Positions 17,459-28,493 of a DNA stretch of 64,000 bases are shown here, piece by piece. The notes below the pieces were generated by a model. That model made no database searches. It worked only from the letters and a program-made list of their open reading frames with translations, and was not told the origin of the DNA. The translations under genes were made by a program, and so were the position numbers. Each line of letters opens with the position of its first letter. Within the stretch, counting starts at the first letter, position 1. Source of the stretch: Sediminibacterium sp. UBA657 (GTDB taxonomy: Bacteria > Bacteroidota > Bacteroidia > Chitinophagales > Chitinophagaceae); contig DBOB01000003.1 in the NCBI GenBank assembly GCA_002299885.1, positions 15,071 through 79,070 of the forward strand, in the 5' to 3' direction.

Positions 17459-18712
17459 TTAATATTCCATTTCTTTTAGTTTGGGTGCTTTAAACCAAGT
17501 AGTGAATACCACTAAAATGGTCATCACACCACCAAATACCACCGATGGTATTACACCCATTGCTTTTGCTGCCAATCCGCTTTCAAATTGTCCTAATTCG
17601 TTACTGCTATTGATGAACATCGAATTCACCGACATCACCCTGCCTCGCATATGGCTTGGTGTTTTGAGCTGAACAATGGTGCCTCGTACAATCATACTGA
17701 ATCCATCTAAAATACCACTCATTAACAATGCTGCAAATGAGATCCAAAATATTTTAGACAATGCAAACACAATGATACAAACACCAAAGCCTGCGACAGC
17801 AAGTAATAATTTTTTTCCTTGTTTTTGTGTAACAGGGAATAATGTAATTAAAATGATAATCAGCATCGCACCAATATCAGTCGCTGCATTGAGCCATCCA
17901 AAACCAATAGGACCTACTTTTAATATATCTCTTGCAAATACGGGTACCATTGCAACTGCACCACCAAAAAGAACAGCAAATAAGTCCAATGAAAGTGCGC
18001 CTAATAATTCTTTCGTATTTAAAACAAAACGCAATCCTTCTTTTACACTCTCTAAAGGCTTTTGTTCCACCACAGTAGGGTGCGGAGGCTTTGCACTTAT
18101 TTTTTGAATAAAGAAAAAGCCAATTGCCACCAGTGATACCACCAGGATTAAAGAGCCATGAATGCCAAAACCTGCAATCATAAAACCAACACTTGCATGC
18201 CCTACGACAGAGGCACTCAGCCACATCCCTTGACTCCAAGTGGTGGCATTTTGTAATAAATTTTTAGGAACAATTTCACCCACCAAAGTACCAAATCCAG
18301 GTCCTGTAAAAGAACGGATGATACCGGTACAAAAGATGACAAAATAAATAACTAAGGCTATTTGTAGATTGCCTAAATGTGCCTTACCATAGGCCGAGGA
18401 TAAGAGCAACAAACAAATTGCACAAATAAAGTAGAGTGAAACACCTCTTAATATAATTTTTCTTTTCTCGCTTTTATCAATCACATGGCCTGCATATAAT
18501 GCGAGTGATACCGCAGGAATAACTTCTGCTAAACCAATTAATCCTATTGCAAAAGGTTCATTGGTTAATTCATAAATCCACCAACCTACCAATGTGCCCA
18601 TCATCCTTAGCCCCATGATAAACAAAAAACGTCCAATCATTAAATTTCTAAACTCATTTATCCTTAAAGCTGCAAATGGATCCTTGGTTAGTTGTTGTGC
18701 ATTTTGCTCCAT
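17459..18712 (-). CDS. MFS transporter, EntS-like (MFS_3 type)
   Basis: A 417-residue inner-membrane protein with about 12 hydrophobic segments. The N-terminus NEFRNLMIGRFLFIMG and the loop YAGHVIDKSEKRKI resemble the MFS_3 group that includes enterobactin exporters. The substrate cannot be read from the sequence. It is the last gene of a minus-strand operon after folK and the deoxynucleoside kinase (21-base gap). Confidence 0.85.
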   Translation of the reverse strand: MEQNAQQLTKDPFAALRINEFRNLMIGRFLFIMGLRMMGTLVGWWIYELTNEPFAIGLIGLAEVIPAVSLALYAGHVIDKSEKRKIILRGVSLYFICAICLLLLSSAYGKAHLGNLQIALVIYFVIFCTGIIRSFTGPGFGTLVGEIVPKNLLQNATTWSQGMWLSASVVGHASVGFMIAGFGIHGSLILVVSLVAIGFFFIQKISAKPPHPTVVEQKPLESVKEGLRFVLNTKELLGALSLDLFAVLFGGAVAMVPVFARDILKVGPIGFGWLNAATDIGAMLIIILITLFPVTQKQGKKLLLAVAGFGVCIIVFALSKIFWISFAALLMSGILDGFSMIVRGTIVQLKTPSHMRGRVMSVNSMFINSSNELGQFESGLAAKAMGVIPSVVFGGVMTILVVFTTWFKAPKLKEMEY

Positions 18713-18733
18713 AACAGTATTGATAGGTTGAAC

Positions 18734-19366
18734 TTAGGGTAATGTAAAATAATGTTGTCCTTCTTCTAAATCTTTATCCAATGCGTCTGTAATGACTTTA
18801 AAATGCTTTTCATTGTACAAAAAATCTGCATTACTAGCATCCACAAAAATAGTTTTGATATTATGTTGTTTGATATAGCTGGTATAGGTCTCTTGTAATT
18901 TGAATAAGTATTCGTCGGGGATGGATTGTTCAAATTTTCGATTCCGCTTTTTAATATTTCCTTGCAATCTATTCACTGGGGCATGTAAATAAATCAAAAT
19001 ATCAGGCGGAGTCAATTGTTGCACAAAGACATCGAACATTTTTTGATACAATCTAAATTCTTCTTCGGGCAAATTCACCTTAGCAAAGAGTAAGCACTTC
19101 GTAAAAATATAGTCAGATACAGTGATATTTTGAAACAAGTCATTGGACTTAACCATTTCTTGTTGCTGTTTAAATCGCTCTGCTAAAAAAAACAGTTCCA
19201 ATGGGAAAGCGTATTGCTTTGGGTTCTCGTAAAATTTTGTCAAAAATGGGTTATCCGCAAATTCCTCTAAAACAAGCTTTGCATCATAATGTTGTGCAAG
19301 TAATTGCGATAGCGTTGTCTTTCCTGCACCAATATTCCCCTCAATTGCTATAAAATGATGCTTCAT
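18734..19366 (-). CDS. Deoxynucleoside kinase
   Basis: Phosphorylates deoxynucleosides for nucleotide salvage. The 210-residue protein has the P-loop IEGNIGAGKTTLSQ (5-18), the substrate motif LEEFADNPFL and the family loop YIFTKCLLF. The ATG at 19366 begins MKHHFIAIEGN directly before the P-loop; an upstream non-ATG start would add eight residues with no family support. It lies 42 bases after folK. Confidence 0.92.
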   Translation of the reverse strand: MKHHFIAIEGNIGAGKTTLSQLLAQHYDAKLVLEEFADNPFLTKFYENPKQYAFPLELFFLAERFKQQQEMVKSNDLFQNITVSDYIFTKCLLFAKVNLPEEEFRLYQKMFDVFVQQLTPPDILIYLHAPVNRLQGNIKKRNRKFEQSIPDEYLFKLQETYTSYIKQHNIKTIFVDASNADFLYNEKHFKVITDALDKDLEEGQHYFTLP

Positions 19367-19408
19367 AATGCTTCTAATACTTGCGGACAAAGATAAGTTC
19401 TGGAACCT

Positions 19409-19897
19409 TTATTGATCGGTTTTTTTATGCACAACAGAGCTGTCTGTGCTCTCTTTGTACAGCTGAAAATTCGTTTTATTAAGGATAGGATGCACAAAAT
19501 CAGGTGCAATTTCCACCAATGGCGCCAAAACAAAGTTGCGCAATGCTAGTCTAGGATGTGGAATAATCAAACCAGGTATATCCATTATTATTTGGTTAAA
19601 ATAAATAATGTCTAAATCAATGGTCCTCGGTCCAAGGGGGATCAATCTTTCACGACCCATTGAAACCTCAATCGCTAGAAGCATGGCCATTAAGTTTTGG
19701 GGGTCCAATGCTGTTTCGATACAGAGTGCTTGGTTGTAAAATGCAGGCTGGTCTTTCATACCCCAGGCTTCTGTTTCATAGATAGCGGATTGCTTTTGTA
19801 TTGGGCCACACTTTATGTCAATGCTATTTCGAGCATTTTCTAAATTGGCCAATCGGTTCCCTATATTGCCGCCTATCATGAGGTATACATTGTTCAT
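19409..19897 (-). CDS. folK: 2-amino-4-hydroxy-6-hydroxymethyldihydropteridine pyrophosphokinase
   Basis: Folate biosynthesis: transfers pyrophosphate from ATP to 6-hydroxymethyl-dihydropterin. The signature GPRTIDLDIIYF is present, as is the opening MIGGNIGNR with pterin contacts (YETEAWG, QPAFYNQA). The ATG at 19897 (162 residues) places the first strand normally. A near-consensus box (minus-strand GATATTTG at 19927-19920) lies between this ATG and an in-frame ATG at 19930, which argues against the longer start. First gene of the operon with the kinase and MFS genes. Confidence 0.94.
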   Translation of the reverse strand: MNNVYLMIGGNIGNRLANLENARNSIDIKCGPIQKQSAIYETEAWGMKDQPAFYNQALCIETALDPQNLMAMLLAIEVSMGRERLIPLGPRTIDLDIIYFNQIIMDIPGLIIPHPRLALRNFVLAPLVEIAPDFVHPILNKTNFQLYKESTDSSVVHKKTDQ

Positions 19898-19995
19898 AGA
19901 AGTATGCTGAGAATGAACGCAAATATCCATAATTTTACAAGGCAATCTTTATTTTTTTGGTGCTATTTTAGATTTCTTCAAAATCAATCTCAATT

Positions 19996-21753
19996 ATGAA
20001 AAGTTTCTTTAGTTCATTCTTTGCTGCATTACTTGCAATCGTTGTTTTTTCAATTGGGGGCTTTATGCTATTAATTGGATTTGCTGCAGCTTTTTCTTCT
20101 GATGTAGAAGTAACTGTTCCAACCAATGCAGTTTTAGTGATCGACCTAAATGATACTTTCACAGAAAAAGAAGTATCGGATCCATTTACTGAATTGATGA
20201 ATCCAGGTACTGGGAAAGTTCCAAGCTTAACATCGGTGATTGGATTGATTCAGCATGCAAAAAAAGATTCAAATATTAAAGGTATTTATATCAAGTGTCA
20301 ACAAAATGCGAATGGCTATGCAAGTTCAGAGGAACTAAGAAAAGCCTTGGTTGATTTCAAAAAAAGCAACAAATTTATTTTTGCATACGGCGAAACGATT
20401 TCTCAAAAAGGTTACTGGGTTGGAAATGTAGCCAATCAAATTTATACACATCCACAAGGTGGATTAGAGTTTAGTGGGTTTTCTTTGGAAACAGTTTTCT
20501 TAAAAGGAATGCTGGATAAATTGGATGTACAAATGCAAGTATTTTATGCAGGCAAATTCAAGAGTGCAACAGAGCCTTTTAGGTATACAAAAATGTCAGA
20601 TGCCAATAAGCAGCAAACAGGTGTGTGGTTGAATGGTTTATATGATCATTTTATTAGTTCAGTAGCAAGTGCAAGACAAATTGCACCAGAAAAGTTAAAG
20701 GCAATGGCCAACGAGGCTAAAATTCAATCGGCACAAGATGCTTTGTCAAATGGTTTGGTGGATGGATTAATCTATGACGACCAATTGAAGAAAATGATTA
20801 CAAAAAAATTAAATGGCATAAAAGAAAATGATATCCCATTTGTTACAATTAAGGAGTACGCCAAGTCGGTGCCATTAAGAGGAACTGGTGGCGGCAAAAT
20901 CGCAGTGGTGTATGCAGACGGAGATATTGTAATGGGCAAGAACATCAAAGGCTCAATTGCAAGTGATGATTTTAGAATGTTGCTTCAAAAAATTAGAGCA
21001 GACGAATCCATAGATGCACTTGTTTTAAGAGTGAATTCTCCAGGAGGAAGTGCATTAGCAAGTGATATTATTTGGAGAGAAATAGAACTGATTAAAGGAA
21101 AGATACCAGTGATTGTAAGTATGGGCGATGTGGCTGCCTCTGGTGGATATTATATTGCATCTGGCGCTGATTCAATTTACGCAGATGCCAATACGATTAC
21201 AGGTTCGATCGGCGTATTTACGGTGATTCCAAATATTTCAGGATTCATGAACAATAAATTAGGCATTAGTTTTGATGGTGTAAAAACCGCGCCATATGCA
21301 GATGCGCCTACAGTGACAAGACCACTTAATACGATGGAGCAAAAAATGTTGCAATCTGGTGTAGATAGTATCTACCATACATTTAAAACTAGGGTAGCAA
21401 AGGGTAGGAAAAAATCAATGGACTATGTGGATTCAATTGCGCAAGGTCGAGTTTGGTTAGGTTCGGATGCGATCAATGTGGGACTAGTGGATAGAATTGG
21501 TACATTAAATGATGCACTTGCTTCTGCAGCTAAAATGGCGAAACTAAAAGGCTATAGCATTAAGCAGTATCCAGAATCAAAATCATTTTTAGAAGATTTA
21601 ATAGAAGATTATAAAGACTATGTAAAAGTCAAGTCAATCGAATCTGAAATAGGTGCAAGCCAATGGCAGATTTTCCAAAATTTAAAAACTGTACAACAAA
21701 TGGTTGGCGCCCCTCAAGCACGAATGCCTATATTTGTGGTTAAACAGCCTTAG
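19996..21753 (+). CDS. sppA: Signal peptide peptidase SppA, 67K type
   Basis: A membrane-anchored serine protease that degrades cleaved signal peptides. At 585 residues it is the long duplicated form. An N-terminal transmembrane helix (about 8-33) precedes two S49 domains. The second carries RVNSPGGSALASD and the nucleophile region GDVAASGGYYIAS; the catalytic Lys is contributed by the first domain (GKFKSATEPF region). First gene of a run with the ABC-2 permease and SRPBCC genes. Confidence 0.94.
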   Translation: MKSFFSSFFAALLAIVVFSIGGFMLLIGFAAAFSSDVEVTVPTNAVLVIDLNDTFTEKEVSDPFTELMNPGTGKVPSLTSVIGLIQHAKKDSNIKGIYIKCQQNANGYASSEELRKALVDFKKSNKFIFAYGETISQKGYWVGNVANQIYTHPQGGLEFSGFSLETVFLKGMLDKLDVQMQVFYAGKFKSATEPFRYTKMSDANKQQTGVWLNGLYDHFISSVASARQIAPEKLKAMANEAKIQSAQDALSNGLVDGLIYDDQLKKMITKKLNGIKENDIPFVTIKEYAKSVPLRGTGGGKIAVVYADGDIVMGKNIKGSIASDDFRMLLQKIRADESIDALVLRVNSPGGSALASDIIWREIELIKGKIPVIVSMGDVAASGGYYIASGADSIYADANTITGSIGVFTVIPNISGFMNNKLGISFDGVKTAPYADAPTVTRPLNTMEQKMLQSGVDSIYHTFKTRVAKGRKKSMDYVDSIAQGRVWLGSDAINVGLVDRIGTLNDALASAAKMAKLKGYSIKQYPESKSFLEDLIEDYKDYVKVKSIESEIGASQWQIFQNLKTVQQMVGAPQARMPIFVVKQP

Positions 21754-21758
21754 GTATC

Positions 21759-22862
21759 ATGCATTCATATAGTCAAATTAAAGCGATGCTTGCTATTACA
21801 AGAGCAAGCCTGCGCTCTATCTTGAGAAGCCCATCTGCAGTTATTTTTAGTATTGCATTCCCGCTTATTTTCATTTTAGTATTTGGATTTTTAAGTAGCG
21901 GTGGAAACTTCAATATTAAAGTAGCTTTAGCACCCAATGCAGATACGACTAATTTGGTTTATACAAAAATAAAGTCACTTGCAGAATTGAAGTTTATAAC
22001 GGCTGATCAAGCTATCGTGGATGCAGAATTAGCTAAGGGAAGAATTATAGCGTTAATTGATATTCAGCCAACACAAAATCCTAGTCAGCCTTATCAAATC
22101 CAATTAACAAGTTCGGCTGCTGCGAACCCGCAAAATATTCAAGTAATTAAATCTATCTTAAATGCAGTCATTGCAAATATCAATGCCTCTGAATTTAAAG
22201 ATGCCCCAACTATTGCGGTGGTCAAGAACGAAGTGATTGAAGTGCCAGGCAGAACCTATAGAACAATCGATTTCATTTTACCTGGACAACTTGGTTTTTC
22301 TTTATTAAGTGCAGGGGTGTTTGGTGTGGCTTTTTTGTTTTTTAATTTAAGACAACAACTCGTTTTAAAAAGGTTTTATGCTACACCAATTAGACGGTTG
22401 TATATTATTTTAGGTGAGGCCTTGAGTAGGGTTATTTTTCAATTGATGACTGCTATAATCATTATTGGCATAGGCCATTTTGCATTTAAGTTCACGCTTG
22501 TACATGGCTTTGTCACTTTCTTGAATATCATGGTACTTAGTTTTATTGCGTTGATCTTATTTATGGGTTTTGGCTTTATTGTGAGTGGTGTGGCTAAAAA
22601 CGAAAGTACCATTCCGCCATTTGCTAATTTAATTACCCTGCCTCAGTTTTTATTGGCGGGCACCTTCTTTTCTATCGATGCCTTTCCTAAATGGCTTCAA
22701 CCATTTTGTAATATTTTACCATTAACGCATTTTAACAATGCTATGCGCGAAATTGCTTTTGAAGGCGCAAATTTATTTTCAGTAGGAAATGAGATAGCGA
22801 TACTTTTTGTATGGATTGTGATTGTGTATGCGGCTGCGTATAAAATTTTTAAATGGGAATAA
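21759..22862 (+). CDS. ABC-2 type transporter permease
   Basis: A 367-residue membrane protein with one N-terminal helix (about 27-48), a large extracytoplasmic loop (50-165) and five C-terminal helices: the ABC-2 permease layout. ILPGQLGFSLLSAG and the late LPLTHFNNAMREIAF motif are typical. No ATP-binding subunit lies next to it, so the partner must be elsewhere. It starts 5 bases after sppA and ends 1 base before the SRPBCC gene. The substrate is unknown. Confidence 0.88.
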   Translation: MHSYSQIKAMLAITRASLRSILRSPSAVIFSIAFPLIFILVFGFLSSGGNFNIKVALAPNADTTNLVYTKIKSLAELKFITADQAIVDAELAKGRIIALIDIQPTQNPSQPYQIQLTSSAAANPQNIQVIKSILNAVIANINASEFKDAPTIAVVKNEVIEVPGRTYRTIDFILPGQLGFSLLSAGVFGVAFLFFNLRQQLVLKRFYATPIRRLYIILGEALSRVIFQLMTAIIIIGIGHFAFKFTLVHGFVTFLNIMVLSFIALILFMGFGFIVSGVAKNESTIPPFANLITLPQFLLAGTFFSIDAFPKWLQPFCNILPLTHFNNAMREIAFEGANLFSVGNEIAILFVWIVIVYAAAYKIFKWE

Positions 22863-22863
22863 A

Positions 22864-23364
22864 ATGAAACTAATTCGTTTTGCTATCATAAGTGTGTCAG
22901 TGATAAGTATTTTAATCACTGCTATAGCTAGCTTATTCCCTTCGGTTGTCATTACATCCAGGGCAGTAGAGGTCAATGCAACAAAATCGCAAATTCAATA
23001 TTGTGTGAAAGACTTATCTGCTTGGAAAGGCTGGATGAGTGATTGGAAAGATCAATCCGTGATGGTGCAGGATAGTCTAGCACAAGTTGGCACGCAAACA
23101 ATCAAAATGCTTTCAAGTACCGATAGTTCAGTCCTTTTACAGTGGGTAGCCACAGGACAAGCGCCTTATCAGGTTCAAATTGAATGGCTACCTTTAAAAG
23201 AAGGCACTTATGTAATTCACTGGTCCTTTGAGCAACATGTAAAATGGTATCCTTGGGAAAAATTTCAGACTTTATTGAATGAGAAAGTCTTAGGTGCAAA
23301 AATGGAAGAAGAATTACAAAACTTAACTGCTTGTATTTTATCTGATAGTGTAGCCTTAAAATAA
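22864..23364 (+). CDS. Membrane-anchored SRPBCC-like protein
   Basis: A 166-residue protein with an N-terminal transmembrane anchor (about 4-24) and a domain resembling the SRPBCC/polyketide-cyclase-like helix-grip fold (VNATKSQIQYCVKDLSAWKGW opening; WLPLKEGTYVIHWSFE strands; a long C-terminal helix). This fold binds hydrophobic ligands, but the ligand is unknown. ATG 22864 follows the permease stop by 1 base, so it is coupled to it. Confidence 0.7.
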   Translation: MKLIRFAIISVSVISILITAIASLFPSVVITSRAVEVNATKSQIQYCVKDLSAWKGWMSDWKDQSVMVQDSLAQVGTQTIKMLSSTDSSVLLQWVATGQAPYQVQIEWLPLKEGTYVIHWSFEQHVKWYPWEKFQTLLNEKVLGAKMEEELQNLTACILSDSVALK

Positions 23365-23375
23365 AGTGATAAAGT

Positions 23376-24311
<936 letters not shown>

Positions 24312-24509
24312 AGAACGTTCAATTTAGTGAAGCATAAATTTCTTTTAGGCGTCATCTTATTGCTTTTTGTCATCTAATGTAAATTTAGCAGAAAAACCAA
24401 TCTATGACTGACTTTATTACGCTTTTTTAAGACGGATTAAGACATAATTGCTGAATTATAGCTGTGGCTTTCTATTTGCGGGATTATAGTAAATACTAAA
24501 ACTAGTAAT

Positions 24510-27113
24510 ATGAATTTAAATCAATATACCATTAAAGCGCAGGAAGCTATTCAGGCTGCACAGCAATTGGCTTATAATAACCAACATGCCAATATTGAAA
24601 CTGCACACTTATTAAAAGCGATTCTTGGAGACAAAGACAGTCCAACTGATTTTTTATTGAAAAAAAATAATGTACAACCTAGTTGGGTTTTGCAAAAGCT
24701 AGATGCATTGTTTGAAAAATTACCAAAACAACAAAGCGGTGAACCTGCCTCTGCATTGAATAGAGATTTGAATGCAGTGTTGTTAAAAGCAACTGCTTCA
24801 TTGAAAGATTTTGGGGACGACTTTGTAACAGTGGAGCATTTAATTGTGGGTATCCTTCAAGTGAATGATGCTGTTGCAAAAATTTTAAAAGATGCAGGCT
24901 TGACAGAGAAAGGATTAAAAACTGCGATCACAGAATTAAGACAGGGTGAAACAATTAAGTCCGCTACACAAGAGACTCAGTTTCAAGCATTGAATAAATA
25001 TGCAAAGAATTTAAACGAGATGGCCAACAAAGGAAAATTAGATCCTGTGATTGGTCGTGATGATGAAATAAGAAGAACATTGCATATCCTAACTAGAAGA
25101 AGTAAAAACAATCCAATTTTAGTAGGTGAGCCAGGTGTGGGTAAAACAGCGATTGCAGAAGGCTTGGCGATGCGAATAGTGAATGGGGATGTGCCCGAAA
25201 ATTTAAAATCTAAAATTATTTATGCTTTAGATATGGGGTTGTTGATTGCTGGAGCAAAATACAAAGGTGAATTTGAAGAAAGATTAAAAGGTGTCATTAA
25301 AGAAGTGACTAGTAGTGATGGAGATATTATTTTATTCATTGACGAAATTCATACACTTGTAGGCGCTGGTGGAGGTGATGGTGCCATGGATGCTGCTAAT
25401 ATTTTGAAACCAGCATTGGCAAGAGGAGAGTTGAGGGCAATTGGCGCAACCACTTTAAATGAGTACCAAAAGTTTTTTGAAAAGGATAAAGCCTTGGAAA
25501 GAAGATTCCAGAAAGTGATGATTGATGAGCCTTCCAAGGAAGATGCCATTTCTATTTTAAGAGGGTTAAAGGAAAGGTATGAAACGCATCATCATGTACG
25601 CATTAAGGACGAGGCGATTGTAGCTGCTGTTGAACTTTCTTCTAGGTATATTACAGATCGTTTTTTACCTGATAAAGCCATTGATTTAATTGATGAAAGT
25701 GCTGCAAAGCTTAGATTAGAGATGAATTCCATGCCGGAGGATTTGGATACTTTACAACGTCAAATTAGACAATTAGAAATTGAAAGAGAAGCCATTAAAC
25801 GTGAGAATAATCCAGATCAATTAAAACAATTGAATGTAGAAATAAGTAATTTATTGGTGCAACAAGATACCCTCACTGCAAAATGGAAAGTAGAAAAAGA
25901 GTTGGTTGATAAAGTGCAGGATGCAAAAGGTAAAATGGAGCAATTAAAGCAGGCTGCAGAAGTGGCTGAACGTAATGGAGATTATGGACAAGTAGCTGAG
26001 ATTCGTTATGGAAAATTAAAAGAACAAGAAACCCTTTTGTCAGAGTGCACCAATCAGTTAAATGAATTAGGAGAAGAAGGCAAGCGTTTAATGAAAGAGG
26101 AAGTAGATGCAGATGATATCGCAGAAAATATTGCAAAAGCAACAGGCATACCCGTGCATAAAATGATGCAATCTGAAAGAGAAAAATTATTGCATTTAGA
26201 AATGGCTTTGCATGAAAGAGTAATTGGTCAAGAAGAAGCTATCACCGCAGTATCAGATGCAATAAGAAGAAGTAGGGCTGGATTACAAGATCCTAAGAAG
26301 CCAATTGGTTCATTTATCTTTTTAGGCACAACTGGTGTAGGTAAAACAGAATTGGCAAAAGCATTGGCTAATTATTTGTTTGATGACGATAGTATGATGA
26401 CTAGAATAGATATGAGTGAGTACCAAGAAAAGCATACCGTGTCAAGATTAGTGGGTGCCCCTCCAGGATACGTGGGCTATGAAGAGGGTGGACAGCTGAC
26501 AGAATCGGTGCGTCGAAAGCCTTATAGCGTGGTGCTCTTGGATGAAATTGAAAAAGCGCATCCAGATGTTTGGAATATTTTATTACAAGTATTGGATGAT
26601 GGACGATTGACGGATAATAAAGGAAGGGTGGTTAATTTTAAAAATACCATCATCATTATGACAAGTAATATTGGTAGTCATTTAATTCAGGATGCATTTG
26701 AAGAAGTGACAGATCAAAATTTGGAAGAAAAAACAGCTCTAGCAAAAACAGAAGTGATGGATTTGCTAAAACAAACCATACGTCCTGAATTCTTAAATAG
26801 GGTAGACGATATCATCATGTTCTCTCCATTATTGAGAAAGCAGATGGCTTCGATTGTTCAAATTCAATTGAAGCAGTTAAAGTCTCTGGTGGCTGAAAAC
26901 GGCATGCAAATTGAGTTTACTGATTACCTGGTTGAATACCTCTCAGAACAAGGCTTTGATATGCAGTTTGGCGCAAGGCCATTAAAGCGCTTAATTCAGA
27001 AATTGGTTGTGAATGAATTGAGTAAGCAAATTTTAAGCGGCGCCATTGATAAGTCTAAAAAAGTATTAATTGATATTTTTGACGGGGTGGTTGTCTTTAG
27101 AAACGAAGGATAA
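24510..27113 (+). CDS. clpB: ATP-dependent disaggregase ClpB
   Basis: An 867-residue Hsp100 chaperone that, with DnaK, dissolves protein aggregates. Clp N-domain (1-145), NBD1 with Walker A GEPGVGKT (206-213), a coiled-coil middle domain (about 400-525, marking ClpB rather than ClpA/C), and NBD2 with Walker A GTTGVGKT (606-613) and [14 protein letters not shown] pore-loop region. The 198-base upstream gap holds no CIRCE element; near the start there is only a loose box-like CTATTTGCG. Confidence 0.96.
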   Translation: MNLNQYTIKAQEAIQAAQQLAYNNQHANIETAHLLKAILGDKDSPTDFLLKKNNVQPSWVLQKLDALFEKLPKQQSGEPASALNRDLNAVLLKATASLKDFGDDFVTVEHLIVGILQVNDAVAKILKDAGLTEKGLKTAITELRQGETIKSATQETQFQALNKYAKNLNEMANKGKLDPVIGRDDEIRRTLHILTRRSKNNPILVGEPGVGKTAIAEGLAMRIVNGDVPENLKSKIIYALDMGLLIAGAKYKGEFEERLKGVIKEVTSSDGDIILFIDEIHTLVGAGGGDGAMDAANILKPALARGELRAIGATTLNEYQKFFEKDKALERRFQKVMIDEPSKEDAISILRGLKERYETHHHVRIKDEAIVAAVELSSRYITDRFLPDKAIDLIDESAAKLRLEMNSMPEDLDTLQRQIRQLEIEREAIKRENNPDQLKQLNVEISNLLVQQDTLTAKWKVEKELVDKVQDAKGKMEQLKQAAEVAERNGDYGQVAEIRYGKLKEQETLLSECTNQLNELGEEGKRLMKEEVDADDIAENIAKATGIPVHKMMQSEREKLLHLEMALHERVIGQEEAITAVSDAIRRSRAGLQDPKKPIGSFIFLGTTGVGKTELAKALANYLFDDDSMMTRIDMSEYQEKHTVSRLVGAPPGYVGYEEGGQLTESVRRKPYSVVLLDEIEKAHPDVWNILLQVLDDGRLTDNKGRVVNFKNTIIIMTSNIGSHLIQDAFEEVTDQNLEEKTALAKTEVMDLLKQTIRPEFLNRVDDIIMFSPLLRKQMASIVQIQLKQLKSLVAENGMQIEFTDYLVEYLSEQGFDMQFGARPLKRLIQKLVVNELSKQILSGAIDKSKKVLIDIFDGVVVFRNEG

Positions 27114-27150
27114 TTTAATAAAGGCTTCATGGTGAATCTTTCAAAAGGTT

Positions 27151-27180
27151 TTGAAGTCTTGATAGGTACTTGTATATTTG
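27151..27180 (+). promoter_or_regulatory. Promoter of the Tet-type MFS gene
   Basis: TTG at 27151-27153, 19 bases, then TATATTTG at 27173-27180. An exact match in both elements and spacing. Transcription should start at about 27185, inside the palindrome that follows. Confidence 0.7.
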
Positions 27181-27208
27181 ACGGATAGGCAAATTTGCAC
27201 TATCCGTC
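27180..27208. promoter_or_regulatory. Nested palindrome at the transcription start of the MFS gene
   Basis: GACGGATAG (27180-27188) and its exact reverse complement CTATCCGTC (27200-27208) flank a second palindrome GCAAATTTGC (27189-27198). The element begins on the last base of the -7 box and ends 10 bases before the ATG, so a bound repressor would block both transcription and translation. Operator function is inferred; a leader hairpin is the alternative. Confidence 0.65.
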
Positions 27209-27218
27209 AATTTATTTT

Positions 27219-28448
27219 ATGGCAAACACAAAGAAGGCAGCAGTTGGTTTCATATTTCTCACATTGGTGATTGATATTGTGGGCCTTGGTATTATCATTC
27301 CGGTCATTCCACAATTAATCAAGGGCTTGCTGCATACCGATGATTTAAGTAAGGCTTCATTATATGGAGGATGGATGACTTTTTTATATGCCACAATGCA
27401 ATTTATTTTTGCACCATTCATTGGAAGTTTAAGTGATAAATATGGAAGAAGGCCGGTCTTGTTAATTTCACTATTAGGTTTTGGTTTGGATTATTTATTC
27501 TTGGCTTTTGCACCATCCATTCTTTGGCTATTTATAGGACGAACTATTTCAGGTATCACAGGTGCTAGTGTAACCACTGCATCAGCTTACATGGCAGATA
27601 TCAGCGATGATTCAAATAGAGCACAAAATTTTGGTATGATTGGTGCCGCCTTTGGTATTGGTTTTATAATTGGACCCATGTTAGGCGGATTTTTAGGAGA
27701 ACTCAGTCCTAGGCTTCCATTTTTTGTAGCTGCATCTTTGGCCTTGTTAAATGTGGTTTATGGGTATTTTGTATTACCTGAATCCTTGCCAGTGGAAAAT
27801 CGAAGGGCCTTTGATTGGAAGCGATCAAATCCTTTAGGCTCCCTTGTACATTTAAAAAAATATCCAGCAGTATCAGGTTTGATTTTTGCTTTGGTATTTA
27901 TTTATTTAGCATCACATGCAGTTCAAAGCAATTGGAGTTTTGCCAATATGGAAAAATTCAAATGGTCTCCAAAAATGATTGGTCTTTCTTTGGGTATGGT
28001 AGGGCTTTTGGTTGGCTTAGTACAAGGTGTTTTAATTCGTTATATCAATCCAAAAATTGGCAACGAGAAATCGGTTTATTTTGGTATTGCTTTATATGCA
28101 CTGGGTTTAATCTTATTTGCTTTTGCAAGTAGCTCATGGATGATGTTTGTATTTTTAATCCCCTATTGTTTGGGAGGGATTTCTGGACCAGCATTGCAGG
28201 CATTGATTTCTGTCCATGTGCCTAAAAATGAACAAGGCGAATTGCAGGGATCATTAACAAGTATCATGAGTGTGACTTCCATTGCCGGACCGCTTATTAT
28301 GACCAGTTTATTCGCCTATTTTACCAAGCCCGGCAATCCAATTTATTTTCCAGGCGCTTCTTTTTTAATGGGTGCAGTATTTATGATCATTAGTGCTGTG
28401 ATTGCCTATACCGTTTTAAAGGGAGAAACTAAGTCAATTAAGGCTTAG
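27219..28448 (+). CDS. TCR/Tet-type MFS drug transporter
   Basis: A 409-residue, 12-helix major facilitator. The first helix has the DIVGLGIIIPVIPQL pattern and the loop 2-3 motif A is GSLSDKYGRRPVLL, both as in TetA-type drug/proton antiporters. Specificity is unknown; many chromosomal homologues do not give tetracycline resistance. ATG 27219 is chosen because the upstream TTG at 27195 lies inside the operator-like palindrome. The promoter and palindrome suggest regulated expression, but no TetR-type gene is adjacent. Confidence 0.87.
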   Translation: MANTKKAAVGFIFLTLVIDIVGLGIIIPVIPQLIKGLLHTDDLSKASLYGGWMTFLYATMQFIFAPFIGSLSDKYGRRPVLLISLLGFGLDYLFLAFAPSILWLFIGRTISGITGASVTTASAYMADISDDSNRAQNFGMIGAAFGIGFIIGPMLGGFLGELSPRLPFFVAASLALLNVVYGYFVLPESLPVENRRAFDWKRSNPLGSLVHLKKYPAVSGLIFALVFIYLASHAVQSNWSFANMEKFKWSPKMIGLSLGMVGLLVGLVQGVLIRYINPKIGNEKSVYFGIALYALGLILFAFASSSWMMFVFLIPYCLGGISGPALQALISVHVPKNEQGELQGSLTSIMSVTSIAGPLIMTSLFAYFTKPGNPIYFPGASFLMGAVFMIISAVIAYTVLKGETKSIKA

Positions 28449-28464
28449 AGTCCCTTACTGTTGT

Positions 28465-28472
28465 TATATTTG
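28465..28472 (+). promoter_or_regulatory. Promoter -7 box of purine nucleoside phosphorylase gene
   Basis: TATATTTG, an exact consensus match, 21 bases before the ATG at 28494. It excludes in-frame start codons upstream of it. Confidence 0.55.
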
Positions 28473-28493
28473 TGGCTCAATAAAGGCCAATTT

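Noticed and set aside
24312..24509. Possible CIRCE or other heat-shock operator before clpB
   Set aside because: No TTAGCACTC/GAGTGCTAA-type inverted repeat or other clear dyad is present.
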